DNA of 64,000 nt, taken from contig NC_069135.1 in NCBI RefSeq assembly GCF_026914265.1, forward strand, positions 8,511,001-8,575,000, given 5' to 3'. Of this stretch, positions 34,289 to 48,015 are shown piece by piece. Source of the stretch: Mya arenaria. Its lineage: Eukaryota; Mollusca; Bivalvia; Myida; Myidae. A model generated the notes under the pieces. The model was not told the DNA's origin and did no database searches. It saw nothing but the letters and a program-made list of their open reading frames with translations. How positions within the stretch are numbered: position 1 is the first letter of the stretch; every line of letters starts with the position of its first letter. The translations under genes were made by a program, and so were the position numbers.

Positions 34289-35002
34289 CAGTTGAACACC
34301 GCTATTCAGATCACCGTTTATCAGAATTTATCGCTATTTCGAAATTATGTTTCGGTCCGGATTGTAGTCCTTCCTTGTTTAACTAAATTTTTAATCTTTA
34401 AACAAAAAAATCGCTAATCCGAAATAATCGCTACCCAGAAGTAAAAATTATTATCCCGATTTGGTATTTCACACCTATTTATTAATTCTTATTTCCAACT
34501 CGATCATGTCATGGTTTTTCACTCTATACGAATGCACTCGGGCATCGGCTTGAGGTGACAATGGAGCACAATTTGCTCTTGTTAAAGAATGACATTGAGC
34601 ACACGTATGTTACAAACATTGATGTCAGAAAATGAGCGATTCATTAGAGTGATGAAGTGTGTATATTATTGCTGGTAAACACAACCTAAATATCATTCGT
34701 AAATCTCATCTGATTTGATGGCCGCATTGCTCACTCGATCCGCTACCAAACAATCTGTGTTATGTTCAGAATGCATACATGTGCTGTCATTTTCTTTAAA
34801 TGTTTTATGTTGTTATAAGAAATATAATAACAAATTATTTGTCATTTAATAAATCAACAAATATTTTTGTATACGAAAGATCACTCAAACTGAATGTATG
34901 GTATTGGTAATGTGTAACCGACATTGCAATCTTCACAACTTAGTATTCACGTCATCTATAATTCGTGAACGATGTCGATTTTGGATTAACGGTGTTCAAC
35001 TG
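34289..35002. mobile_element. Pogo/Tigger-like MITE with CAGTTGAACACCG ends
   Basis: 714 bp with 13-bp perfect inverted ends CAGTTGAACACCG, flanked by TA on both sides (34287-34288 and 35003-35004). The TA target and CAG start fit the Tc1/mariner/pogo superfamily. It has no transposase frame. It lies about 340 bp after the stop of the SLC37-like gene. Confidence 0.7.
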
Positions 35003-35004
35003 TA

Positions 35005-36655
35005 TTAAGTATAATCATCGTCGTTGTTATTCAACATTACTGGTACATTCCGAAATCCGAGGTGTCTTTGAGAATAACATGTTTGTTTGACCGTGCCACT
35101 CAAGCTAATACACTGGAATACCTCAACTTTTACATTCCCAGCTATTGATCGGTCGCTCCATTTTAAACAGGGTGTGTGAACAAGTTGCTATTGATTGAGG
35201 TGTGTAGTATTGTGTTTTAATAATTAACATAACATGGTTGTATTTTCTTTTCTTGATTTTCACCACGATGGTAATGTTTAATGTACAAGTATAAGAATAA
35301 CCTTTTAATTGATTAATTGATGTTTATTCAGGTTAGAACACTATATATATTTATCCTTAAGAATCTTCTTAGAAGATTTTTTTTTTGAGAGATTTATTCT
35401 AATGTTGTTGTTTTTAAATGAACAAGTGTTAAACATGAGTAGCAACAGTATATTTGATAAATCTGTTCTATTTACACTATAAAACCATGTTGATCTTGTT
35501 ATACTCATAATTGTTTTTGTTTTTTCATTTCTATAAAAGTCTCATTGAAATTGCTCAAATGTTTTGTTTACTTTTACATGCAACATTGTTTTGTAAGCTT
35601 GTCTGTTTTAAGCTCGACTGGGCACAAAGTGCTCAAGGTGAGTGAGCTATTTTGACCGCCGTCCATATTGGCATTTTTGGCTTCAAATAACATCTTAGAA
35701 AAAACTTGGGTAATTTTTCAGCTCAAACATTTCAAAATTGTTCACATAGTACTGGTACATTACACACTAAGGGCCAAAGAGCTAAAAAATAGACAACAAT
35801 TTTGAAAATATTCTTATCAGAAACTGTTTAATTTTTTATTTTTAAAAAGCATTGTCCAGTGATTTTCTACAATTTTTTGTGCAAAGAGTAACACAGAGGT
35901 CAAAATTAATTGTTTGAAATAGACCGGAAAACGAGTACAAAAAATATTTACTTTAGAATTTTGAAAAGCTCCCAAGTTATAAAATTTTACTCAGGTGATT
36001 GATTTATGGCCATAAGAAATGGAGGTATTTTCATAGCCTGTAATTCGCCATTGTAGTCTTCAAATCTTAACCTTGGTCATGTGTTAAAATAATCCATAAA
36101 ATAATCTCTACTTTAATTCTACTGTTAAAAAAGTATCAAAGTATTTTACAATTTGTGCCTTTTGAATTCTATTGAACTGGAATTGTAAAAAGTTATAATT
36201 ATCTGTTGAATTGTTGATGGTTATTTTATCTATGCATTTTTTTATTCCAAAATGGTTTTTCAATCCATGTTAAGTATTTCACATAATTTTTATGTTTTTC
36301 TGTGATGCTCTATTAAATGTTCTGACTTTTTTAGTGTTTGTTTTTATGTCTTGATAATGATTTATCTAGTCATAACAATTACCTATAAACAATTAATTAA
36401 GCTTTAATTAAGCCAGTCAGTTTATTAGCTTACTTCTTCTAACAATCTGGCTAGATATTTGACACAAGGACATACATAAAGTCTTGGATTCAACAAGGTC
36501 ATTGTTAGTGCACAATGCAGAGCTCATGAACAAGTTATTTTAGGACATGAATATTTGAGGTCCAGTTAATAGTGGGAAAGGGTTGTTTTTAATCAATAAA
36601 TCTCAATTAAGGATGTCAGCAACTTTATCTGTGAAGACAAAGTACTCCAAAATAA
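35005..36655. other. Intergenic region downstream of the SLC37-like gene
   Basis: No exon is seen. At about 35612 'agctcgactgggcacaaagtg' begins a stretch similar in style to the repeat at 22645 and likely belongs to the same class of interspersed element. The rest is AT-rich. Confidence 0.35.
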
Positions 36656-36659
36656 TAGG

Positions 36660-37300
36660 TAAAACATGTTTGGCTTGAACCTCAACAGGGGCACATGTCC
36701 TCCAAAAATGGACGCCTATGTAGATGTGGTTGCGAGTTTCACTAGGGGCACATGTCCACTAATGGACGCCTAGGTGGATGTGGTTGCGAGTCTCACTAGG
36801 GGCACATGTCCACTCATAATAGACGCCTAGGTGGATGTGGTTGTGAGTTTCACTAGGGGCACATGTCCACTAATGGACGCCTATGTAGATGTGGTTGCGA
36901 GTTTCACTAGGGGCACATGTCCACTAATGGACGCCTAGGTGGATGTGGTTGCGAGTCTCACTAGGGGCACATGTCCACTCATAATAGACGCCTAGGTGGA
37001 TGTGGTTGTGAGTTTCACTAGGGGCACATGTCCACTCATAATGGACGCCTAGGTGGATGTGGTTGTGAGTCTCACTAGGGGCACATGTCCACTCACAATG
37101 GACGCCTAGGTAGATGTGGTTGTGAGTCTCACTAGGGGCACATGTCCACTCACAATGGACGCTTAGGTAGATGTGGTTCTCAGTCTCATTAGGGGCACAT
37201 GTCCACTCTAAATGGACACCTAGATGGATCTGGTTGCGAGTCTCACTAAGGGCACATGTCCACTCATAATGGACGCCTAGGTGGACAGGTTCCAGCCTAG
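36660..37300. repeat. 57-bp intergenic minisatellite, possibly SINE-derived
   Basis: About 11 units of 54-60 bp, for example 'ggtggatgtggttgcgagtc' followed by 'tcactaggggcacatgtcc' and 'actcataatggacgccta'. The segment 'gagtctcactaggggcacat' resembles the tRNA-like text just downstream ('caagcctcatgagcggcacat'). A minus-strand open frame through it is an artefact. Confidence 0.85.
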
Positions 37301-37370
37301 AAGGTCCTGGGTTCAAGCCTCATGAGCGGCACATGTGCAAACTAGACACTGAATGGCGACATAAAACACT
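37270..37370 (+). mobile_element. tRNA-like SINE fragment
   Basis: 'gcctaggtggacaggttcc' resembles an A box, and 'gggttcaagcctcatgag' contains a B-box-like GGTTCAAGCC. They are followed by 'ggcacatgtgcaaactagac', a core also seen in other pieces of this window. No full tRNA fold is possible, so it is read as a retroposed relic. Confidence 0.45.
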
Positions 37371-39328
37371 GACATAATGCTCTTCCTCCCAAATTGCAAT
37401 TGCAACACAGGGGTTTAAACAATACGTGGAATCTGCAACACTTCGCCTCATCAGCGTAAAAGAAAACCTTTAATTCATGGTCACGATACAGCCTGGACAA
37501 GGTTCAGTCCAGAAGAGTCCTATTCATTTTGACATTGGCCTCTAAGCATGACCTTGACCTTTGAGGTTCTGATCTGGGTATTGTGCACGACACGCTACCT
37601 CAACCATATATTGGTGAACTCTGGTGTAATTATTTTTGAAAATCCTTACCGTAAATGCATGGTCAAGATACAAGGATCAATGTAACCTTTGACTTTAAAG
37701 TGTGACCTTGACCTTTGATTACAGACTCGAGTTTTGCCTGACACCCAATCTCATCATGGGGAACCTTCATGGCAAATGTTTTAAAAATCCTATAAGGCAT
37801 GGTCAAGATACAGTCCGGACAAGGTTCAGTCCAGATGAACTGACACGCACAAGGAATCTCCATTGTGACAACTATGTATCGTTCACAACAAGCTGGCTAG
37901 ACAAAACCAGTCTTAATCATACCATAATTCTCAATCCTTTCATATTTTAATTCAACACACTTGACATAAACAAGTATAAACAAAAATGGCACTCATGTTT
38001 GTTAAACAACGTAACATAATCCTGTAATGACATGAAGTTAAAATAAATTTCCCAAATAAGGCTAAAATTTCATTATAACAGTTGAAAAATACATCAAGAT
38101 AAATGTCTTACAATTTTAAATGTACAAAACAATATAGCTTTGATTTATTTTTTAAATATACTAGTAGGTAGTTGGTAGGAACAATTCATTTAACATGAAT
38201 ACGAATAGTAAATAAAACACATTAATAAGTGTTATACAGAAAGTATCAGGGTAAATTACGCATTACAACAGCTTCATACAAGTGCCATGAATTCACATTA
38301 GTAAAACAATAACAAAAATAGCATAAATAAAAAAATAAACATTAAATAGCAAAACAATATTGCACTTGAATCACATTTCTGTAAATTTCGGTTTACACAC
38401 GTATTGCACAATTTGTTTTTGGTCAAATTGTATAAGGTGATGATTTAACAAACTTGGGTCTAGTTTTACATCCAGGGAAAGTTTCTTCACACCAACTTTA
38501 TAAAAGTGGACTTACAGACCGATGCATTATAACAAAACCTACGACTAAAGATTCAATGAACAATGTTCATATTAAAATATGTACCGTATATCTCTCTTAG
38601 ATCTTTTGTGTCTGTCTGTGAATACATGTAACACCTTATACCCCTTTTAGGAGGATGCCTGGTTAAACAAATATATTTTTATAGATATATAAAAAATCAC
38701 AACTTGTCATGTAAAATAGCTCATCATTCACACTATCCACAATATAACAGCATCATAACTACACAACACTTCAGTAAAACTGCTGTTTGCAAATAAAGAT
38801 AGCATTTAAATGTTTTGCAGCATTGATTGATTCTTGTTTTTGCTCCACACAATGCCATCAAGAAAATTACAAATAAAGTGCAACATCAATGGCCTGTAAA
38901 TCAACTTTACACGTAACAAATTTTAACCACCAACAGCATTTTAGCTTATTCTTGTACATATCTTGTGGAACTAACCACTGAAGAGGCAGGTTCTTTACCC
39001 TGTAAAGCTTCAATTCATATAGATTGGTTTCACTTCAACCAGCCATTTAAATCCAAGCTTTAACTTACAAAAACGTCAAATGAATGCTTGGAAGACCTGA
39101 AACTGACTGTCAGAAGCTGCCATTCAGTAGGTATAAGATGATTGTCCCCTCGGTGCAAAATGACATTGCGACTGTTATTTGTTTTACTGAATGACCAGCA
39201 CAGTGTGCTTAGTTTATTTGCAAAAAGTAGTAATACATTATGTGAAAAAATAAAAATAACAATCAGCCAATTTTGATAATAACATGTTTGCCCTAATTTA
39301 ACAACTAAATTCATAATTTATCACAGCA
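37371..39328. other. Intergenic region / 3' UTR of the pseudokinase gene
   Basis: Contains 'gtgaccttgacctttg' repeats and paired 'ggtc(a/-)cgatacagcctgga/ggtcaagatacagtccgga' blocks (37480-37830), typical of interspersed repeats here. A minus-strand AATAAA at 39218-39213 is a candidate poly(A) signal; others are further downstream on that strand. No exon is seen. Confidence 0.4.
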
Positions 39329-42300
39329 TTATATCTTGGGACCACTTTTATCAATAGTAGTTGTCTTTTTAAGAGACATTCCTTTCCGGATATCACCAAG
39401 GAGAGCTGTTCTCCCAGAGCTGGGCGGGGGAGGGGCTGCCGAGCCCCCAGGGGGAGGGGGTGGAGGTGGTGGTCCAGGGGGAGGGGGTGGGGGTGCTGGT
39501 CCAGGGGGTGGGGGTGGGGGAGGGACAGCTGCTGGAGGGGGTGGTGGAGCAGGTGCCCCTGGGGGAGGAGAGGGAACTGGGAAAGTGTCTGTTGCCATGG
39601 AGGAAGAACGTTGCATATGAGTTCTGGACATGCTGTCTCTCCGGTCCAAATTAGCTGCTGTTGATGATGAACGGCGCACCTTGGATTTTCTGAAGTGGTC
39701 ATAAAGTGAAAATAAGTCATTGAACTATATATAAATATCCATGTAGTTATTGATTTGATACCCTTAGAAGGCAATAACAATGCTTAGTGTTCATTATCAC
39801 CTTGTTTGTAACCTTCTTTATCTATTGTTTTGTGTTTATGTCTTTTTTTTCTCATTTCACTTTCAAAGAACTACATGTATGTAGGAATTGCTGTCTTTAC
39901 CTTTTGCCTGCAATTAGCTCCCCTCTGTTTATTGATTTCACTAAATTTCTCATATCTTTGCTTAAATTAATCTGAAAGAGAAAACATAGTTGCATTACCA
40001 GCACATATATTTCCATTCCTCATGGATTGTACGCCTTAATAATTTCAAATGAATTTGGTAAATGAAAATGTTAAAATTATTCAAATGATTGCCTAGGAGA
40101 AAAGACGTTGAAAAGTGACTTTGTTTAAACAAGTTAATTTTGCATATTTATAGCAAGGCCTGTTATTCTGACTTTAATAATTGTTGAGTTATGCCCCTTT
40201 ACTCTTGTGAAATAGAAAAACAAGCTCTGGTGTTAGATGTTTTGATGCAACATGTTCAGTTATGATGTAAGAAGGGTACATACAGGAGAAAAACTGAAAC
40301 TATCCAACGCAGGCAGCTGAACAGGCTGGAAAAACTCGTGGTCTGCAACCTGGAAGGAAAATCATACAGTACTGGACTGCTTTCATCAGAAATATACACA
40401 GCCATATGGACATAAAGAATTATTGACACAGAGAAAAATATATAATAGAAGAAAATAGTAGTCAACTTAGTTGTGATCAAGAATTTAAAAAAAAATTGCC
40501 ATATAATCTATGGTGATATTTTTTACATGTTATGATTAATACCCAGAACACATGTTGTTTATACAATGTAATTACTTCAGTCATAAAGAAACTAAAAAGT
40601 ACCTCTTTTATGCTTGGATACTTTTTATCCTCAGGAAATATATAATTTAGTAACTGAAAAAAGAAACATGACAATTAAACACATTTGGTCTAAAACTATA
40701 ATCACAAGACAAACTTTCAGAAAAAAAAATATTGTCATCAGAGAAAAAGTATTTTAAAGCTCTATAAATAAAAGTAAGTTAGAATACCAGTATATTGGTT
40801 TTAAAGAGATATGTGTATATTCATTGTGTACTTACGCTGACAATGTGTGGGTTTTGGACCCTGCTGAGATGTGCAGGAGTCGGGTGGGCGGAGTCTAGCT
40901 CCTCACCTAGATGCATCTCGTAGATGAGGTGACCTGCAGTGTACAAAACTGGAGTAAATACTTCACCTACAGAGTTAACTTCAAACTTTACAGCCAGCTA
41001 ACCATTCCTCACCAAAACACTAAAAAGTGAAATTTTATAATCATATTATGAATAAGGATAGTTTTTAAATTGTCATGGTATATACCATGGCTTCACATGT
41101 TAAGCAGCTGTATATTAATTTTCGAGATACCAACCAGGATGAAGCCCTTTGTGCTAATTGAGATATTCATGAAGACATACATAGAAGTATGACAGTTAGT
41201 CAAAGTATTGGCATGCTACTGACCAAGGCAGAGTACATCAATAGCTGCTGGGTTGTTCCTGATCTTGCGTTTAACCCGGGGTAGAATTCTGGGCTCCTCC
41301 CCTATCAGGCTGCTCTCAATACCCATTATCCTGCAGGCAAACATTTTCACAGCATATTACCATACAATATAGACAATAATATTGATTAAAATCATACATA
41401 TGTAGTGCCAATCATTTTGGGAAATTATTGATCATCCATATGTATAAGTATTAGTACATGTTTATTTCAAGTGAATATTCATTTAAGAACATTGTATTTT
41501 TATCAACAATTATCAATTTATCCATATTCAAATCATATTTCAATCAAGGCTATTGAAACAGACTACATTGCTAGGTGCAACTAGTGGACATCAAACCAAC
41601 AACTCTGTTCACCTCGGTTCTGTACTTTGTCACTATAAAAGCTTGCTCAATAGCGAAACAGTTAACATGTAAGTACAGATTGTACAGCAATATAATTAAT
41701 TTTGCAATACCTAGTTACACTTATACAGTGTTTATGATCATTAACCATTCAACCAGACAACACCCCTATCCAGTCTATTACCTGCAGCTGTTTACCTGAA
41801 CGGCAATATTCCCGGAGTGTATATGGCCGTGGGGCGGGAAACCTTTCTCCTCCAGATACAACAGCGCCTGGAAAAATCAGTTGGTATATAATAACATGTT
41901 GCCAAATGACCATAAAATAAACATTAAAAACAGTTACGGTAACCCTTGGAGTGATTTACTAGTCACATAATGACCAAGGACAACAAAATACAAGTGGTCT
42001 AGTACAAGTTAATTTCATTTGTAAAAAAAAAGTGGCCGAAATGATCTGATTTGAAGATTGTATCAATTAGGGCATCAATATACAGAAAGTGAATGCAGTG
42101 TAAATTAATATTCTACCGTAATATGTGCAATATGTAGGTTAACCCTAGGTTTGTTCACAGACGTGTACATGTATACCTGCTATATCAAAAGTATAAGTTT
42201 TGCTGGAAGGGCTGTTTCAAAAGTACTTGACCTAAATGTAAATATCAAAAAGTTCAAACCATGAGTGTCTGTTTGCCGAATGCCCTGATCTGTGTCATGT

Positions 42301-43096
42301 TGAGGCCCCTCCTTTTGGTTTTATATTTCACACCCCAGGGGTCAGTACAGCTGCACTGGAAAAGTAAAAATGCATTTTTTTATTATAATTCAAATGCTGT
42401 CTTAACATGTAACAGAACACAAAATTCATGTTATATAAAGCATAACCAGAAACATACTTGACTTTACCATAATATTCAGTGTAAAACTTTATTCTAAAAC
42501 AATTGTCAAAAGTCAAACAAGCACATGAGACATATCTGAGTGAAAATAAATAAACATGTAAAGTGTAATTATAAACTTATTGACAGAACATTTATATTAG
42601 GATGGTACTCTAAATTTATTTCCAGTAAACGCACACGCGTTTGGTTTATGGTCATAAAGCCAAAAAAGTCTGGTTTACCCCACAACACAAGTCTATACTC
42701 TCAAGCAACGATAGTCACTTAGCAAAAGTTTACCAACTTTCCGAACATGCTTTTAGTAAGATAAATATAATCTAAACTAAACTGAAATTATGTACCCATA
42801 TTTTGCCTGAATACCTGATAAATAAAGTCCTTCAAGCTCCCCCTTTTACACAGGGGATATTTTACGACCACAAGATTTTGGTCAACCATGAATTGTATGT
42901 CATGTACAGGGTAGATGTATGGGTGTTTTAGTAGCCCTAGCATGTCATGGACTGTCCGGCCCCAGTGTTCAGTGAATGGACACATGAGACGATCAGGCTT
43001 GACCACCATGGACATGATGACCACTGTGGTGGAAGACGTCTTCAGGTTGACCTTAAACCAGTTCTTGTCCTGTCTCCAGCCTGTGTAATTATCATG

Positions 43097-43132
<36 letters not shown>

Positions 43133-46100
43133 GTAATTATTTCTATAGCCAAGTTTGAATATTACTTCTTTGAAATAAGGGATTATAATTTATGTGCTTT
43201 TATCTTTATTTTAGCAAATTAGTTTGAAAAGTTTCTATTTGAAGCTTGAACTATTTTTATTATAGAAGGAAGTTTAAGCATGAAACCAGATGTTGAATTT
43301 TTTTTTTTAAAGTTCTATAATCAAAGTGAGATAACTCATTAGTGAATAGAATGATATGGCTCGTCTGAGTAATTATGGCATTACTGTGTTATTGGACCTT
43401 AACATTGGTAGGATGCAGGCAAAAAAATATGTGAAAAATCAGGTAAAAAATCTTAATACCATACTGAGATAGGGCGCAGAGTTAAAAAGTCAAAATCAGC
43501 AGTCTTCATATTTGATTTGTTGAGTTTTATTGAATAGTGAAGATAGCAAAGGTTAATAAATAGTACAGCACATGTACATAAAAATGAAATACCAATAATA
43601 AAAATCCCGATGTCGCTCTCCGTCGTTGTAAATTGTAAAAGCAACAGCCGTATATTGAATGTAGATGTAAATCAAGATGCCTTCAATTAAGTATTACAAA
43701 CACATGGTAATGCGACCAACAAAACTGCCATTGCAACAGTTTGTACTTTGTGTGTTATAACAGCAAGACGGAGGGAGTTTTTCACACATTGACAGTGCAC
43801 AATGATTCCACTTCTCAATGTGTATGTTTATTATTATTTTAAAACTCATCTACAATATCAGAAATTTGAAAAAAAAAAGTTTTCATTTATTTGTTCTCGT
43901 CTGCTGATGCTAGCCATATCAGATTTTCCACTGCTAATGAAACTTAAACTAAATGTAAGATCCAAAAACTATACGTAGGACGCAGTAAAAGAGAAAAAAA
44001 GTGTGTCCTACACACAGTATAATACGGTACACATTTTGACTAAATTTGGTGGTGATTGGACAACTGCTTCTAAAATAATTAAGCGAAAACATATTGGACG
44101 CAATCCGCAAAAATGCCTAAGCGCCCATTTGCAGCAGGTATAACTATAATATGTCCCATTTTTATTTAAAACAGGGATATAAAAAAGTTCATGTCTTAAT
44201 ATATTTTTCAAAAAAATCAGAAAAAAAATACATTTGAATACATACAATTGCCCATCTTCTGGACCTGTTATGCCAATATACCGATAGTATATTTGGATCA
44301 TACAAACCTAGTTGTGGAAGCTGCAGAAGGTCTGTAAATTGTGGGTGAACTCTCAGATGGTACTGGGCATTCATCCAGGCAGTGGCTGCAGACAGAAGAA
44401 GTAGAATTATTTTGGTACAATAAACACTGCAACACTATAACCATTCTCTTCTTTAATTTCAGTGGTCAGTGATGATTTTTTTTAACAATAACATATTCAT
44501 AAATTAATGTACATTGCAAGAAAGCGAATACTGCTGCAAAACAATGTAGATACAGTGGACAAATTTCAACATCCCTGATGAAATTGACCTTTTGAAAGTG
44601 ATTAACCCTGCTAAAAATGACAGTGCATTGCTTATTGAGAGTTTAGTGTTTGAAAAGATTAGATGACTTGCTAGATGTTTGGAAAAACCAATCCAAGCTT
44701 TTACTAAATGTAGGAAAACCATAACGCGCTATTGTTAAATGGGGACACTCAGCTGAGATAACAACATGATTGTTGCGTTAATTCGTTTAACCATGTAAAC
44801 TGATGTATTATTGGCAACACACAAGCTCCCATTGACAATTCAAGGCTTGATTTGAAGAAATACTGCATGTGCCGATTTTGGCCATCTGCTGTCTAGACTT
44901 ATTAAAAGTATACTGACAAAGGCATATAAAAGATTCAATGTTGACAAAAAAAGAAACAAGCAATGTGGTTTACCTCAAATACAACTTTGAACAAATAAGT
45001 TTAACTGGTTTTGCAACAAATTAAAATACATGTACACTTATTTTTTTTTTAAGATAAGATTAATTTATATTTTTACAACACATGATTTCCTACTGTAATT
45101 TGCCCTGAGGGTATTGGTGCGTTCCATGTCAAGCCGTCGTCCATAGGACATGTCCATTCTTCTCCCACCCCCTTTGTTGAACTCATCACTTCTCAGGGGC
45201 ACATACTCATAGTCATTTCCTCTCCTGGAGAGTAAGGAACACAATTATATATTACAGAACACTTCAACAAATTTGCAATGCAAATGCAAAGGTAATCTTA
45301 AAAAAAACCTGTTGTGAATCACATTAGCCCTATATTGTTAACCTCAGGTAAATGCATGTAATGCTTTTTGTTTTGACAGAGTGGCCACATTTGGACCACA
45401 AATGACCAGTAACGAAAGCATATGAGTTTCTATTTAGGCAGATCTACTGACTGAAGTTCATTACTTTTAAGCAAACAACTTTGTAATTTTTATCCAGAGA
45501 ATGAAACCTCCTTCACATCCAAATGACCCTGTATTGAATGTCCAAGTCAGATTTTATTGAGGCAAACATTCTGACAATATGTTCCAGCTAAGTCGTTTTG
45601 GTTATATTCCAACTATAAAACTTATCCTAGAATGTATTGAGAGAAACATATACAAACCAAGTCTCATCAATACTGGGCAAAAAAATGTGGTCTCTAGAGC
45701 ATAAATGAAATGTTTTCTCTAATTTAATGAGGTGTTTGAAGTATAAACATCATTTAAAAGAAGTACAGCCTAAACTTTAAACAACAACAATAACCTTCAT
45801 AGTGCATAGACAATCAAAATCAACTTATACTAGTATTTCTTTTTACAGTGGTCATCTTATTTTCAGAAACTCTTAAGAAATATCATGTATTGTTCATAAT
45901 TACAAGGCTCCAATAGCGTTTAAATGTTACACTCACTTGCAGCATTTACAGTAGTAGCATATCAGCATGACAACGATGGCAAGCAACAGTACCCCAATCA
46001 CAATAGGGACCTGAAAAGGTATATAAACATGAACGTAAAACTACATGATAGTGAATACTATGAGTTGCTTGTGAAAATCATTATTTTTATGATGAGAATC

Positions 46101-46274
46101 AAAATGCAAGTCATTTTTATTTAAATGTCCAATGCAATTTATTGTCTTGTTATAACAGATTGTGAATTCTTTTAAAATTCTAATACAAATGTATGTATGA
46201 GCGCATGTTCAAATGTCATTCTGTAAATGTGTATTTACCCATATGTAATCTTTAAGAAATGTATCAAAATCCAT
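39329..46274 (-). CDS. PXK / Slob-like pseudokinase with N-terminal membrane anchor and C-terminal WH2 motif
   Basis: Exons (minus): 46274-46239, 46010-45937, 45224-45094, 44385-44308, 43080-42815, 41867-41782, 41330-41224, 40933-40836, 40653-40603, 40349-40284, 39971-39901 and 39689-39329; 1425 nt, 474 aa, all GT-AG and in phase. MDFDTFLKDYIW is followed by one hydrophobic segment (VPIVIGVLLLAIVVMLICYY, residues 13-32) and a Cys/Lys stop. The kinase-like domain includes LVVVKYPLCKRGSLKDFI, then GFPPHGHIHSGNIAV in place of the HRDxxxxN catalytic loop, and CRIMGIESSLIG in place of DFG. The same losses occur in PXK (YGHLHASN, CRLLDLENSLLG). The tail is proline-rich with PPPPPPG runs, then GRTALLGDIRKGMSLKKT (447-464), a WH2 actin-binding motif. 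No PX domain is present. Human PXK and insect Slob bind channels or pumps and membranes; a similar role here is inference. Confidence 0.85.
43101..43130. repeat. (TA)n microsatellite
   Basis: About 15 TA units in the pseudokinase gene, about 20 bp upstream (in transcript order) of the exon 43080-42815. Confidence 0.95.
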
Positions 46275-48015
46275 GGCACCTCGTTTAATGCCAGAGCATC
46301 ACATTGAACGTCAAATATAGAACCTGAAAGATGGTAAGGTAGAGGTTAATGTCATGCAAAAAAGGAAAAGCACGGAATTAATAAGGATTTTAAAATAATT
46401 TTGAAAAGACAGGAATTGATTAAACCATACAATGAAATTAAATCGGTGGCAATATTTTGAAAAAAATCTTGGTCTACATAGATAAAGACACATTTAACAA
46501 AAAATAAAAATGGAATATATGGATAAAGTGTGTGGGTATCAGATAATTGTATATGCTTATTATAACGATATCAATGAGTGCTGCATGTGAAATTTTGAAG
46601 AGGTATTTGTGATAGAATAATAAGTGAAAAAGAAAACAACACAGTTGATGTAATTTTAAAAATAAATAAATCTAAAGCACTTACAAGTAAAAGCAAAATA
46701 AATGTTGTTGCTCAAAAGACATAGTGAGATTCATGGAGAAATCGGGATTTGATACCCCAGCTCTTTTAAAACACATCCTTTGAAAGCATCAATACACACA
46801 AGATAACCTTCCCAGTTTAAATAAGAATTAAGTTTTTGAGTGAATCACTGTCCAAAACCTTAGTGATAGGCAAGGGATAAATAGTTAGATAATAGTTAAT
46901 AGTTTGTATTGTGTTTGGAATGACACCATCAACCTCAATCATCCAGATTAAATTCCATCATGTATTCATATGTGTGATTGATGCAAAATTGTTTGACTAA
47001 GCTTTTTGAATACTAGTAAATTTTCTCAAGAGAATTATATCTGACAACCCCAGACAGTTTATGAATTTTAAAAGATGGTATACAGTCTTATCACATAGTA
47101 TAATGTTGCTTCTGGCTTAATAAAACCACCAACATTTTTCTGTATTACATACGTATAATATAACATTGCTTTATTTATACTGGCCAGAAAAATATATCGG
47201 TTCTTATGTTTGTAACCATTTAATTGGAAATAAATAATTGCTTAAATAGTAATATCACAACCATGGTAATATTTCATATAGTCTATATGTTAATTTCTCA
47301 TTTTGTTTTTATGATAAAAACTTATTCGAATAAAGTAGTAAATTTTGCATCTAGATCTACAATATAAGAGTGGTATTTACTATTCATTTCATGAAAAATT
47401 CTCTTTAAAAATGGTCATTTTTTTGTGTTTAAACAGGAAATCTTTTTCTGGTGATTTTTTTCTGTATATCAAATATCTTTAAGTTTTGGGGGTAATTCTA
47501 ATTGAAATCAGAAATCGTTGATTAACATCACATTCAGAGATCACCATGAAGTATTATCTGTCACGATTTGTTGCAATTGATATTTCAGCCTTTTCAAGTC
47601 TTGAAAGGGAAAGGAAACTGTGTTTAATATTTTTTTCATTAGCAGGAGACTGGAAAGCTTGTTCTTTTAAATGTGAAATTACCCAATTTCCACATATTCT
47701 GCAACGCAAGTTTTCCCAAAATGTCTAGGGTCTTTTTTCGCAAAATGGGCAGAAAAAGATACATGACGACTTGATCCAATATGACCAATAGTAATGTTTC
47801 ATCAGTTGTCTTGCATTATCAGGTAAGTACGTGTGTGTACCAAATTATATCAATAAGCAATAAGTAATAATTAAGCCATTGTATACGGGCTATAGAGGAG
47901 TGTAAGTGATGCATTAATTGCGGTAGGTTATTATGAATTAAACAAATGAAAGATTTATCAATCAGGTCCGTGATATTTACCGTCTTATTATTGTATTGTT
48001 ATTTTCGACTTTACC
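46275..48015 (-). other. 5' UTR and first intron of the pseudokinase gene
   Basis: On the minus strand an acceptor CTTTCAG ends at 46324, so the start-codon exon begins at 46323. A fitting upstream donor is CAG|GTAAAG with exon end at 48015. That first exon holds ATGGCGGATTTCAG; spliced to 46323 it would give a short upstream frame, MADFRFYI then TGA. The pairing of these two sites is inferred from consensus alone. Confidence 0.5.

Noticed and set aside
39336..39654. Glycine-rich plus-strand frame (GGGGGGPGGGG)
   Set aside because: It is the antisense of the proline-rich last exon of the minus-strand pseudokinase gene.
41575..41799. Plus-strand 74-codon frame
   Set aside because: Lies over an intron and exon edge of the minus-strand gene with no domain or splice support.
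41796..41867. Pseudokinase exon ending at CAG|GTAAAC (41796)
   Set aside because: That donor puts a stop in the next exon; the donor at 41782 restores phase and gives CRIMGIESSLIG, matching PXK.
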